The position numbers were made by a program, and so were the translations under genes. From Streptosporangiaceae bacterium (lineage in GTDB: Bacteria > Actinomycetota > Actinomycetes > Streptosporangiales > Streptosporangiaceae): a stretch of DNA of 35,595 bases. Where the stretch lies: positions 1-35,595 of the forward strand of contig JAFARZ010000086.1 in NCBI GenBank assembly GCA_019245115.1, given 5' to 3'. Under the pieces are notes generated by a model. That model did no database searches. It had not been told where the DNA came from and saw only the letters and a list, made by a program, of their open reading frames with translations. This document shows, one piece after another, positions 7,387-15,699 of this stretch. The stretch's first letter is position 1. Every line of letters begins with the position of its first letter.

Positions 7387-9111
7387 ATGGTCCGGATCCG
7401 CACACTCGCAGTCGTGCTTGGCGTAGCGCTCGCCCTGGCCGGCTTCGGCGCCTCCCCCGCGCCAGCCGGATCGGCCAGTGCCTGGCCGGCCGGAATCAAC
7501 CCCGACAGCGCGACCATCCCCCAGCTCGAGCACGCGATGGACGCGGGAACGCTCAGCTCAGTGGCCCTGACGGACTTCTACCTGCACCGCATCGGCCAGC
7601 TGAATCCCCTGCTCCACGCGGTCATCACGGTCAACCCGGACGCCCTGGCCCTGGCTCGCGCGAGTGACGCGGCCCGCAGGTCCGGGCACGTCCGGAGCCC
7701 GCTCGAAGGAATCCCCGTCCTGCTCAAGGACAACATCGGCACCGGCGACCGCGAGCCGACCACGGCCGGCTCTCTCGCGCTGGTCAACGCGAAATCACCG
7801 GACGCCTTCCTCGTCACGAAACTGCGGGCGGCGGGCGCGGTGATCCTCGGGAAGACGAACCTGTCGGAGTGGGCCAATTTCCGGTCCACCCAGTCCACCA
7901 GCGGCTGGAGCGCGGTCGGTGGCGTCGTTAACAATCCCTACGCGCTCGACCACAACGCCTGCGGTTCCAGCTCCGGCTCGGCGGCAGCGGCAGCGGCCGA
8001 CCTCGCCACCGTCACCGTCGGCACCGAGACCGACGGGTCGATCGTCTGCCCGTCCTCCGCCAACGGCGATGTGGGGCTCAAGCCGTCGGTCGGCGTGATC
8101 AGCCGGACCGGGATCGTGCCGATCTCGCATGAGCAGGACACGGCCGGGCCGATCACGCGCAACGTCACCGACGCCGCGGTCCTGCTCGGGGTACTCCAGG
8201 GCATGGACCCGGCCGACCCGGCGACGGCGGCGGCGCAGGGCCACACCTTCAGCGATTACACCCGTTTCCTCAACGCCGATGCGCTGCGCGGAGCGCGGCT
8301 CGGCATCTGGCGGGCAGGCAACGAAGGCCTGAACAGCGACACCGACACCATCTTCAGCAACGCCGTCGGCGAGCTCCGTTCGCTCGGCGCCACGGTGGTG
8401 GACCCGGTCGTGCCGCCGGGCCTGAACGACATCGGCGGCCCGGAGAACACCGCGCTGCAGTGCGAGTTCAAACACGACATCAACGCCTACCTGGCCGCAC
8501 TACCCGGCAGCCACCCGGCCGACCTGGCCGGCCTGATCGCGTTCGACAACGCGAACGCCGCACGCGAGATGCCGTTCTTCGGCCAGGAGATCTTCCAGAT
8601 GGCCCAGGCCACCCAGCCCGGAAGCACGGCCTGCGTGACCGCCCGGCAGCAGGCCACCGCACTGGCGCAGAACTCGATCAACGCGCTGATCAAAGGCGAT
8701 CACCTGGACGCCATCGTCGCGGTGACCGGAAGCCCGGCCTGGCAGACCGACCTGGTGCTCGGCGACCACGGCATCATCGGCACATCCACCCCCGCCGCGG
8801 TGGCCGGCTACCCCGACATCACCGTCCCCGCCGGCTCCGCATTCGACCTGCCGGTCGGCATCTCGTTCATGGGACCGCAATGGAGCGAGCCCGAGATGAT
8901 CGCGCTTGCCTACTCATTCGAGCAGGGAACCCACGCCCGCCACGCGCCCAGGTTCCTGCCCACCACGCCGACCACCGACGGCGTGAACCCGCGCCCGCCC
9001 GGCTCACCCGGTACCGGACAGGTCACCGCCCCGGACGGCGGTACGGGCACCCCGTCCCTGCCCCCGGCGAGCACAGTGGTAACCCGCACGCCATACGGCC
9101 GCCTCTTCTGA
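7387..9111 (+). CDS. Secreted amidase-signature (AS) family hydrolase
   Basis: 574 aa. AGGTGG precedes the ATG at 7387 and a signal peptide runs to about residue 28 (LALAGFGASPAPA). The amidase-signature domain fills the rest: Lys114 in PVLLKDNIG, the Ser cluster in CGSSSGSAAA (about 194-196, cis-Ser), and the nucleophile Ser218 in GTETDGSIV, giving a complete Ser-cisSer-Lys triad. Family members hydrolyse amides or esters; the substrate is unknown, but export implies an extracellular nitrogen or carbon source or an envelope amide. The last 60 residues are Pro/Gly/Thr-rich linker. Monocistronic by spacing. Confidence 0.9.
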   Translation: MVRIRTLAVVLGVALALAGFGASPAPAGSASAWPAGINPDSATIPQLEHAMDAGTLSSVALTDFYLHRIGQLNPLLHAVITVNPDALALARASDAARRSGHVRSPLEGIPVLLKDNIGTGDREPTTAGSLALVNAKSPDAFLVTKLRAAGAVILGKTNLSEWANFRSTQSTSGWSAVGGVVNNPYALDHNACGSSSGSAAAAAADLATVTVGTETDGSIVCPSSANGDVGLKPSVGVISRTGIVPISHEQDTAGPITRNVTDAAVLLGVLQGMDPADPATAAAQGHTFSDYTRFLNADALRGARLGIWRAGNEGLNSDTDTIFSNAVGELRSLGATVVDPVVPPGLNDIGGPENTALQCEFKHDINAYLAALPGSHPADLAGLIAFDNANAAREMPFFGQEIFQMAQATQPGSTACVTARQQATALAQNSINALIKGDHLDAIVAVTGSPAWQTDLVLGDHGIIGTSTPAAVAGYPDITVPAGSAFDLPVGISFMGPQWSEPEMIALAYSFEQGTHARHAPRFLPTTPTTDGVNPRPPGSPGTGQVTAPDGGTGTPSLPPASTVVTRTPYGRLF

Positions 9112-9158
9112 CCCGCGGAAGGATTGAGCTGTCCCGGACCGGCGGCTTACTGTGTGTT

Positions 9159-9170
9159 TACTGGTCAGTA
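9159..9170. promoter_or_regulatory. Operator-like inverted repeat before the acyl-CoA synthetase gene
   Basis: TACTG-GT-CAGTA has 5-base perfect arms and lies 34-45 bases before the ATG at 9204. The TACTG..CAGTA half-sites resemble operators bound by TetR-family regulators of fatty-acid and CoA-ligase genes; this is inference only. Confidence 0.35.
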
Positions 9171-9203
9171 GGAACTGATCAGGCGCCAGCGAGTGAGGCT
9201 GAC

Positions 9204-10739
9204 ATGGATGATGTGAACCTGGCCAGGCAGGCGGAACGCGCGCTTGACCGGCATGGTGACTACGACTCGCTGTTCTTCGAGGGACAGTGGCACTCCAGCG
9301 GCGCGCAGGCCGGCCGGGCGGCGCGCGTCGCCACCGGGCTGGCCGCGCTCGGCCTGAGCCCCGGCGACCGGCTGCTGGTCCTCATGGCCAACTGCCCGGA
9401 GGTAATGGTCACCTACACCGCGGCCTGGCGCGCCGGTGCCGTGGTCACCCCGCTGATCTTCCTGGTCAGCGACCACGAACTCCAGGCCGCGCTGGTCGAC
9501 TCCGGTGCGGTGGGCGTGATCACCACCGGGGAGTTCCTGCCCAAGGTGCTCACCGCGGTGGCCGGAGCACCCGACGTCAAGTTCGTGGTTTCGGCCGGGG
9601 GCACTCCTGGCGCGGAGCATGCCTCCGTCCCGGTCCATGGCTTCGACGAGTTGGAAGCGGCGGCGCCGGGTTCGATCACGCCCCGGTCCGGAACCGATCT
9701 GGCCGCGCTCCTGTACACCGGCGGCACCACAGGGCGGGCCAAGGGTGTCCCGCTCACCCACGCCAACCTGAACTGGTGCGGGCAGTCCGTCGACCAGGTG
9801 TCGGCCGCCGCCCACCTGAACACGCACCTGCTCCCCCTGCCGCTCGCGCACGCGTACGGGCTGCTGGTGTTGTGCGCGGGCATGCACCGGTCCGAGCGCG
9901 GCCAGACCATCCTCATGCGCTGGTTCGACCCGGCCGGCTGGCTCAAGCTGGCCCAGGAACACCACGTGCAGGCCAGCGCGATGGTGCCGTCGATGATCCA
10001 GATGCTGCTGACCCAGCCGCTGGAAGAGGCCGACCTGTCCGCGCTCGCCGCGCTCTCTTCCGGAGCGGCCCCGCTGGCGGCCGAGGTGCGGACCGAGTTC
10101 GAGGCCCGGGTGCCGAGCGCGACGATCTACGAAGGCTACGGCTGTACCGAGTCGGCGACGATCATCTCGGCGAGCCCGATCGGCCAGCGGCGCCTCGGCA
10201 GCGTCGGACTGCCCGTGCCCGGCTGCGAGATCTCCATCCGCGACGACAAGGATTCCGGACTCCCGCCCGGCCAGGACGGCGAGATCTGCGTACGCTCGCC
10301 AGGCGTGATGTCCGGCTACTGGCACACCACCGACTCCACCGTCACCGTAGTATCCAATGGCTGGCTGCATACCGGCGACATCGGCCGCGTCGATGCCGAA
10401 GGCTACCTGTACGTGGTGGACCGGAAGAAGGACCTGATCCTGCGGGGCGGATTCAACGTCTTCCCGCGGGACGTCGAGGAAGCGCTGCTCGCCCATCCGG
10501 CGGTAGCCCAGGCCGGCGTGATCGGGCGGCCGGACGAGCGGGTCGGTGAAGAGGTGGTCGGCTTCGTCTCGCTTCGGCCCGGCGCCGAAGCCACGCCCGA
10601 GGAACTGATCGAGCACGCCAAGCGGCGGCTGTCCGCGGTCAAGTACCCGCGTGAGATCAGGATCGTGCCGTCCGTCCCGCTGACCAGCGTCGGCAAGCTC
10701 GACCGCAAGCAACTGCGGCAATGGCTCGCCATCGGTTAG
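9204..10739 (+). CDS. Acyl-CoA synthetase / AMP-dependent ligase (ANL superfamily)
   Basis: 511 aa. It shows the AMP-binding P-loop LLYTGGTTGRAKG, the adenine motif YEGYGCTESA, the TGDIG motif, the hinge DRKKDLILRGGFNVFPRD, and the C-terminal catalytic lysine in SVGKLDRKQLR. This is a complete class I adenylating enzyme that activates a carboxylic acid to acyl-AMP and then acyl-CoA; the protein resembles long-chain or cyclohexanecarboxylate-type ligases but chain length cannot be fixed. The ATG at 9204 is preceded by GTGAGG. A palindrome at 9159 may regulate it. It stands alone between the amidase gene and a pseudogene region. Confidence 0.9.
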   Translation: MDDVNLARQAERALDRHGDYDSLFFEGQWHSSGAQAGRAARVATGLAALGLSPGDRLLVLMANCPEVMVTYTAAWRAGAVVTPLIFLVSDHELQAALVDSGAVGVITTGEFLPKVLTAVAGAPDVKFVVSAGGTPGAEHASVPVHGFDELEAAAPGSITPRSGTDLAALLYTGGTTGRAKGVPLTHANLNWCGQSVDQVSAAAHLNTHLLPLPLAHAYGLLVLCAGMHRSERGQTILMRWFDPAGWLKLAQEHHVQASAMVPSMIQMLLTQPLEEADLSALAALSSGAAPLAAEVRTEFEARVPSATIYEGYGCTESATIISASPIGQRRLGSVGLPVPGCEISIRDDKDSGLPPGQDGEICVRSPGVMSGYWHTTDSTVTVVSNGWLHTGDIGRVDAEGYLYVVDRKKDLILRGGFNVFPRDVEEALLAHPAVAQAGVIGRPDERVGEEVVGFVSLRPGAEATPEELIEHAKRRLSAVKYPREIRIVPSVPLTSVGKLDRKQLRQWLAIG

Positions 10740-10859
10740 CCGATAACATGCTCGGTTATGACGAGCAACGGACCTGATGGCACGACGTGACTGGTTCGGC
10801 CTGTCCTACCTGGTAGCCGCCGAGAGCGGCCTGCCCGCGCTGACCGAGATCATCGGCAC

Positions 10860-10995
10860 TTGACCTCCGGTCTTCCGCTGTTCCTGGTGGACGCGGACGG
10901 GGTCTTGAATCCGTACGCGGCCCCGGCGTGCCCGCCCGGCTACATCGAGTACGAGTTCTTCCCCGGCGAGGCTCATTTCTTCCGCGTCGTCCAAC
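10860..10995 (+). pseudogene. Truncated HAD-type hypothetical gene (5' remnant)
   Basis: The frame from TTG at 10860 reads LPLFLVDADGVLNPY then CPPGYIEYEFFPGE, the start of an actinobacterial HAD-like protein family that opens with a DVDGVLNPY motif. After about residue 43 the resemblance stops, although the frame runs on to 11126, so the rest of the gene is lost. A 28-codon frame (10777-10863) just upstream ends in a stop overlapping this start; it may belong to the same remnant. Confidence 0.6.
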
Positions 10996-11510
10996 GCGAA
11001 ACGCCGCAATCCTCCGCCTGTTATGTCCAGCAGGGACGTATTGTGGCGGATCGAGCCTGTGATCGAAGTCGCGGTATCGCGTCGCGACCGCTCCCGCAGC
11101 TTCCGGATTGCCTGAATGTCCGGTAACTCCCGAACGAGATTTGGATTAAGACGGAACATCCGTGCTTGACGGAAATTTAATGTACGAATTCGGCCGTCAA
11201 AGTTCCGCGTAGCATCGAATTTCCGCGCTCGTGGCCACTGGGATTCGCGGGACACCAACATCCCGCGCTAAACGGCAGTGCGCTATATCGAGGGCGTGTC
11301 AATTGCGCAATCGATCCGGTCGGCAACGCCGCACGATGCATCATGCGGACCGCCAGCCCCAGCAGGCGCCTGGTACCAGGCAGCACGAAGCTGACCGCTG
11401 GCAACAGCTCCCGACGCCGGACGAATATCATGCTTAAACCCGGCAAATCCCCGCACACCACCCGCCCCGCAACCCACCCGCCCTCGATGTCATGGAAGAT
11501 TGGACCCCCA
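10996..11510. other. Gene-free, less GC-rich region
   Basis: I see no gene with family resemblance on either strand. Base composition drops at about 11110-11230 compared with neighbouring coding DNA. At 11166-11172 and 11194-11200 the arms TTGACGG and CCGTCAA form a perfect inverted repeat around an AT-rich 21-base centre. The region appears to be decayed sequence downstream of the HAD remnant. Confidence 0.4.
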
Positions 11511-11542
11511 CGGAAGAAAAGGCGCCGGAAACCGGCGCCCAA
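11511..11542 (-). terminator. Intrinsic terminator-like hairpin, also copy 1 of a dispersed repeat
   Basis: Read on the minus strand: perfect stem GGCGCCGG-TTT-CCGGCGCC (11539-11521) followed by TTTTCTT, the form of a Rho-independent terminator. It lies about 220 bases beyond the fumarylacetoacetase stop and would end the gltA-fah transcript. The same 32 bases occur with one change at 28753-28784, so this is also a repeated element. Confidence 0.6.
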
Positions 11543-11637
11543 TCCTCCAAAGGACTCTAAACTTCCGTCTTATCCCACCGCTGCCTGCCGCGCATATGTT
11601 GACATATCCGATTTGCCCGGGCGAGGGTTAACCATTT

Positions 11638-11757
11638 CGGGGTTGGGGTCATCCTCGGGAGGTGGACCATCTCCGGGGTTGAGGCATCTCGGGGGTTGAG
11701 GCATCTCGGGGTTGAGGCATCTCGGGGGTTGAACAAGTCTCGGGGGGTTGAACCACC
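11638..11757. repeat. Imperfect tandem repeat, about 17-19 bp unit, about six copies
   Basis: The unit TTGAGGCATCTCGGGG recurs with small changes (three nearly exact copies at about 11680-11730, more divergent ones on either side). The array begins right after the fumarylacetoacetase stop, seen from that gene. Copies differ by one or two G residues, which suggests slippage. No coding function is evident. Confidence 0.75.
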
Positions 11758-11762
11758 GTCGT

Positions 11763-12953
11763 TCAGGATAATGGGGTTATCCGGCCGGTTACCTCGCCAA
11801 AGCTGAGGCGATCGCCATCCGTCCCGGGCGCGGTCGCGGAGATCGTCACCTCATCGCCGTCTTGGAGGAAGGTCCGGACCGTGCCGTCCGGGAGCGCGAT
11901 CGGTTCCGCGCCGCCCCAGCTCAGCTCCAGCAGGGACCCCCATTGTGCCCGGGCGGGGCCGCTGACCGTTCCGGACGCGAAGAAGTCGCCGGTGCGGACG
12001 CTCGCGCCGTTGACGGTCATGTGGGCGAGCATCTGAGCCGCGGTCCAGTACATGGTGGCGAACGGCGGGCTGGACAGATGCTGTCCGTTCAGCCGCACCT
12101 CCAGCGTCAGATCCAGCCCGTGGCTCCCGGCGTCCGCGAGATACGGCAGCAGCTCGGCCGAACGCGGCGGCGGGTCAACCCAGGCGTCCGCGAGCGCGTC
12201 GAGCGGAACGATCCAGGGCGAGATCGAGGTGGCGAACGATTTGCCGAGGAACGGGCCGAGCGGCACGGTCTCCCATGTCTGCAGGTCACGGGCCGACCAG
12301 TCGTTGACCAGGAAGACGCCGAACACGTGGTCGGCGAGCTCGGTCACGCTCACCGGTGTCCCATGCGGCGAGCCTGCCCCGACCACGAAGCCGACCTCGG
12401 CCTCGAAGTCCAGCCGCACCGACGGCCCGAACACGGGACCGGACCCAGGACCGGCGGACTCGGGGGCTCGGCGCTGGCCGCTCGGCCGTCGCACCGGCGT
12501 GCCGGACAGCACGACGGTGCCGGACCGGCCGTGGTACCCGATCGGCAGGTGCTTCCAGTTCGGCGTGAGCGGCGCCGAACCGGGGCGGAATATGCGGCCG
12601 GCGTTCGTCGCGTGCTGCTCGCTGGCGTAAAAGTCGACATAGTCACCCACCTGGAAAGGCAGGTGCAGGCGCACATCCGCGAGCGGGTGCAGCGCGCGCT
12701 CGACGACGCCGCGGTAACGGTCCTCGGTCAGCAGTCCGGTGATCCGGGCCCGTACCTCGGTCCAGCGGGCCCGGCCCTGGGCCATGAAGCCGTTCAGCGC
12801 GGGCTCGCGGAACGCCGGGACGGAATCGAGGGCCGCCACGAGGTCGAGGACCGAATCACCGATCCGGACTCCGCACCGCGGCGGTTCCCCATGGACCGAG
12901 AAGACGCCGTACGGCAGGTTGGCCAGTCCGAACCCCGGAACCGCGTTATCCAT
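11763..12953 (-). CDS. fahA: Fumarylacetoacetase
   Basis: 396 aa, the normal family length. The N-terminal domain (FGLANLPYGVFSV) is followed by the catalytic FAH fold: DYVDFYASEQHATNAG, PIGYHGRSGTVVLSG, LDFEAEVGFVVG, VNDWSARDLQTWE, LGPFLGKSFATSISPW, and TGDFFASGTVSG. The metal-binding Asp/Glu residues and the His in YASEQHATN are present. It hydrolyses 4-fumarylacetoacetate to fumarate and acetoacetate, the last step of tyrosine (homogentisate) breakdown. The ATG overlaps the end of the citrate synthase gene by 8 bases with AGGAGG just upstream, so the pair is one transcript and probably translationally coupled. No homogentisate dioxygenase is in the window. Confidence 0.95.
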   Translation of the reverse strand: MDNAVPGFGLANLPYGVFSVHGEPPRCGVRIGDSVLDLVAALDSVPAFREPALNGFMAQGRARWTEVRARITGLLTEDRYRGVVERALHPLADVRLHLPFQVGDYVDFYASEQHATNAGRIFRPGSAPLTPNWKHLPIGYHGRSGTVVLSGTPVRRPSGQRRAPESAGPGSGPVFGPSVRLDFEAEVGFVVGAGSPHGTPVSVTELADHVFGVFLVNDWSARDLQTWETVPLGPFLGKSFATSISPWIVPLDALADAWVDPPPRSAELLPYLADAGSHGLDLTLEVRLNGQHLSSPPFATMYWTAAQMLAHMTVNGASVRTGDFFASGTVSGPARAQWGSLLELSWGGAEPIALPDGTVRTFLQDGDEVTISATAPGTDGDRLSFGEVTGRITPLS

Positions 12954-14232
12954 CGGCCTCCTGGAGGTGGCGCAGGCGCTCGCCTACGTAGATCTGCCGC
13001 GGCCGGGCGATCTTCTGCTCCGGATCGCTGGAGTTCTCCTGCCACTGGGCCAGCCAGCCCGGCATGCGCCCGATCGCGAACAGGACCGGGAACATCGCCA
13101 CCGGGAAGCCCATGGCCTGGTAGATGATGCCCGAGTAGAAGTCCACGTTGGGGTACAGCTTGTGGCTGACGAAGTAGTCGTCGGCCAGCGCGATCCGCTC
13201 GAGTTCGAGCGCGATGTCCAGCAGCGGATTACGCCCGGTCACTTCGAAGACCTGGTCCGCGACCGTCTTGATGATCCTGGCCCGCGGGTCGAAGTTCTTG
13301 TACACCCGGTGGCCGAAACCCATGAGCCGCATCTCGCCGCGTTTGACCCGCTCGATGTAGGCCGGCACGTTGTCCACCGAGCCGATGTCGCGCAGCATGC
13401 GCAGCACCTGCTCGTTCGCGCCGCCGTGCAGCGGGCCGTACAACGCGGCCGCGGCCGCTGCCGCCGCCGAGTACGGATCCACCCCTGAGCTGGAGACCGC
13501 GCGCATGGCGTTGGTCGAGCAGTTCTGCTCGTGATCGGCGTGCAGGATGAACAGCACGTCGAGCGCGTGCTCGAGCACCGGGTTGGGCTGGTACCTGGGC
13601 TGGGACATCTTGTCCATCATGTTCAGGAGGTTGCCCGTGTAGGAGAGCTGGTCGTCCGGGTAGGCGTACGGCAGGCCCTTCGCGTGCCGGTAGGCGAAGG
13701 CGGCCAGCGTAGGCATCTTCGCGATCAGCCGGATGATCTGCTTTCGCTCGATCTGCTGATCCTTGACGCGGCTGGCCTCCGGGTAGAACGTCGAGAGCGC
13801 GGCGACGGTGCTCACCAGGATGCCCATCGGGTGGGCGTCATGATGGAACCCGTCGATGAACTTCTTGACGTTCTCGTGCACGTAGGTGTGATGCGAGATC
13901 TCGTACGACCACGACGCGGACTGCGCCTTGTCCGGCAGTTCTCCCTCCAGGAGGAGGTAGGCGACGTCGAGGAAGGAAGAGTTCCGGGCGAGTTCCTCGA
14001 TCGGGTAACCGCGGTAGCGGAGTATCCCCTTATCGCCGTCGATAAATGTGATCGCGCTTCGGCAGCTTGCCGTGTTCATGAACGCGGGGTCGTAGGAGAG
14101 CAGGCCGAAGTCGTCGTCTGATGTCTTGATCTGGCGCAGATCAGTGGCGCGGATAGCGCCATCCACTATGGGAAGTTCGTAGCTTCGGCCAGTTCGGGAG
14201 TCGGTTACTCGCAGTATGTCGCTCGTCGTCAT
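12946..14232 (-). CDS. gltA: Citrate synthase
   Basis: 428 aa, the type II (GltA) length. Catalytic residues are visible: His in LFILHADHEQNCST, His in LYGPLHGGANEQVL, and Asp in LYPNVDFYSGI; also MGFGHRVYKNFDPRA. The N-terminal domain (ELPIVDGAIRATDLRQIK, LLSYDPAFMNTASC) is that of hexameric bacterial citrate synthases. It condenses acetyl-CoA and oxaloacetate in the TCA cycle. The gene is transcribed first in a two-gene unit with fahA and is divergent from the PHP gene across about 97 bases. Downstream fahA gives fumarate and acetoacetate, which feed the same cycle. Confidence 0.96.
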   Translation of the reverse strand: MTTSDILRVTDSRTGRSYELPIVDGAIRATDLRQIKTSDDDFGLLSYDPAFMNTASCRSAITFIDGDKGILRYRGYPIEELARNSSFLDVAYLLLEGELPDKAQSASWSYEISHHTYVHENVKKFIDGFHHDAHPMGILVSTVAALSTFYPEASRVKDQQIERKQIIRLIAKMPTLAAFAYRHAKGLPYAYPDDQLSYTGNLLNMMDKMSQPRYQPNPVLEHALDVLFILHADHEQNCSTNAMRAVSSSGVDPYSAAAAAAAALYGPLHGGANEQVLRMLRDIGSVDNVPAYIERVKRGEMRLMGFGHRVYKNFDPRARIIKTVADQVFEVTGRNPLLDIALELERIALADDYFVSHKLYPNVDFYSGIIYQAMGFPVAMFPVLFAIGRMPGWLAQWQENSSDPEQKIARPRQIYVGERLRHLQEADG

Positions 14233-14329
14233 GTCTAGACCATAGGCCTCCGCGACGGACTCTAAACAGGCCTACCCCCATTCAGCGGTTCGTGATCGTC
14301 GTCACCACCTTCCACCTAGGCTTTCATCC

Positions 14330-15331
14330 GTGGATCCAGTCTGGGCACTACGGCAGATCGCGTTTCAGCTCGAGCGCTCCGGCGCTCCGACCTACCGGGT
14401 CCGTGCGTTCCGCCGGGCCGCCGACGTGGTGTCCGGCCTCGGCGCGGACGAGCTGGCCGATCGCATCCGCACCGGGACTTTGCGGACCCTGCCTGGGATA
14501 GGTGAGGTCACCGCGGCGGTCATCACCCAGGCGGCCAGTGGCCAGGACCCGGACTACCTGACCCGGCTGATCGGCGAGGGGCCGCCGCCCCCGCACACCG
14601 GGCTGCGGGCCGCGCTGCGCGGTGACTGCCATACCCATTCGGACTGGTCGGACGGCGGCAGTCCGCCGCTGGAGATGGCCGAGGCGGCACGCGAGCTGGG
14701 CCACGAATGGATCGCGCTGACCGATCACTCCCCCAGGCTCACCGTGGCCAACGGCCTGTCGGCGTCGCGGCTGGCCGATCAGCTCGACCTGATCGATTCG
14801 CTGAACGTTTCGCTGGCGCCGTTCCGCATCCTGAGCGGGATCGAGGTCGACATCCTGGAAGACGGCTCGCTGGACCAGTCTCCGGAGCTGCTGGGCCGCC
14901 TCGATGTCGTGGTGGCCAGCGTCCATTCCAAGCTGCGGATGCCATCGGACGCGATGACCGCGCGCATGGTGGCCGCGATCCGCAACCCGCACACCGATGT
15001 CCTCGGGCACTGCACGGGCCGGATCCTGGTGGGGCGGGGCAGGCCGGAATCTGCCTTCGACCCCGAGGTGGTGTTCAGCGCCTGCCGCGACAACGGCGTC
15101 GCGGTCGAGATCAACTGCCGTCCGGAGCGCCAGGACCCGCCCGACCCGCTGCTGCGGCTGGCCGCCGAGACCGGCTGCCTGTTCACCATAGATACGGACG
15201 CGCACGCGCCAGGCCAGCTCGACTGGATAGGCAGCGGCTGCGTCCGGGCCGAGCAGTCCGGCATTCCGCCCTCGCGGGTCGTCAATACCCTTAACGCGCT
15301 TGCCATCACCGGTCAGGCGTGGCGAAGATGA
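14330..15331 (+). CDS. PHP-domain phosphoesterase with N-terminal PolX-like helix-hairpin-helix region
   Basis: 333 aa from a GTG at 14330. Residues 1-70 resemble the helix-hairpin-helix region of PolX (YRVRAFRRAADVV, TLPGIGEVTAAVI). Residues about 97-325 are a PHP domain with metal ligands in GDCHTHSDWSDGG, ALTDHSPRL, GIEVDILEDG, VASVHSKLRM, LGHCTGR and TIDTDAHAPGQ. The nucleotidyltransferase domain of full PolX is absent. The PHP domain of PolX gives 3'-5' exonuclease or phosphatase activity; here a DNA-repair nuclease or histidinol-phosphatase-like role is inferred. Divergent from citrate synthase. Confidence 0.88.
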   Translation: MDPVWALRQIAFQLERSGAPTYRVRAFRRAADVVSGLGADELADRIRTGTLRTLPGIGEVTAAVITQAASGQDPDYLTRLIGEGPPPPHTGLRAALRGDCHTHSDWSDGGSPPLEMAEAARELGHEWIALTDHSPRLTVANGLSASRLADQLDLIDSLNVSLAPFRILSGIEVDILEDGSLDQSPELLGRLDVVVASVHSKLRMPSDAMTARMVAAIRNPHTDVLGHCTGRILVGRGRPESAFDPEVVFSACRDNGVAVEINCRPERQDPPDPLLRLAAETGCLFTIDTDAHAPGQLDWIGSGCVRAEQSGIPPSRVVNTLNALAITGQAWRR

Positions 15332-15335
15332 AACC

Positions 15336-15674
15336 ATGGTTGGCGAGCCTGACGGAAACGACGACGTTCTCGAGTTCGGCGACACCGAGGGCGGTGGCGG
15401 CTGGTCCGGTCGCGGCTGGCCTCGCCGGTCCAGATCGAAGTGGGCGGTCGCCGGCATAGCCGCAGGTGCCGCGATCGCGGGTGCCGCCACGCTCGCGGTC
15501 AGCGCCGGGACTCACGGAGCCGCCGCGGCACGGTACCCGGGGGTCAGCCCGGTCAGCTCGGTCGGCGCTGCCGCCTTCATCGGCTCGGGCACCGTGCAGA
15601 GCGCCGGCTCGACCTCCCAGATCATCGTGATCAGCGGCCACACCGTCCACGTGCACTGCCACCTGCCCGGCTGA
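15336..15674 (+). CDS. Small hypothetical membrane-anchored protein
   Basis: 112 aa from ATG at 15336, 4 bases after the PHP stop. Residues 1-34 are acidic then basic (GDTEGGGGW, RRSRSKW), a single hydrophobic segment runs about residues 36-57 (AVAGIAAGAAIAGAATLAV), and the outer part ends with VHVHCHLPG, a His/Cys cluster that could bind metal. I do not recognise a family. Close spacing suggests co-transcription with the PHP gene. Confidence 0.6.
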   Translation: MVGEPDGNDDVLEFGDTEGGGGWSGRGWPRRSRSKWAVAGIAAGAAIAGAATLAVSAGTHGAAAARYPGVSPVSSVGAAAFIGSGTVQSAGSTSQIIVISGHTVHVHCHLPG

Positions 15675-15675
15675 T

Positions 15676-15692
15676 ACCGCCAGCGTGGCGGT
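15676..15692. terminator. Hairpin between convergent genes
   Basis: ACCGCCA-GCG-TGGCGGT is a perfect 7-base stem with a 3-base loop in the 25-base gap between two converging stop codons. Likely a bidirectional terminator; no T-run. Confidence 0.55.
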
Positions 15693-15699
15693 CGTCCCC

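Noticed and set aside
8460..9203. Extension of the acyl-CoA synthetase frame into the amidase gene
   Set aside because: The extra residues are antisense-type Arg-rich sequence in another frame of the amidase gene; homology starts at the ATG at 9204.
10806..11261. 151-codon minus-strand frame
   Set aside because: It overlaps the HAD-like remnant in antisense and its composition is unlike local genes; no motif is recognisable.
11177..11542. Minus-strand frame sharing GAGFxRLFFR with the frame at 28491-29018
   Set aside because: The shared peptide is only the translation of the 32-bp DNA hairpin repeat; sequences on both sides are unrelated.
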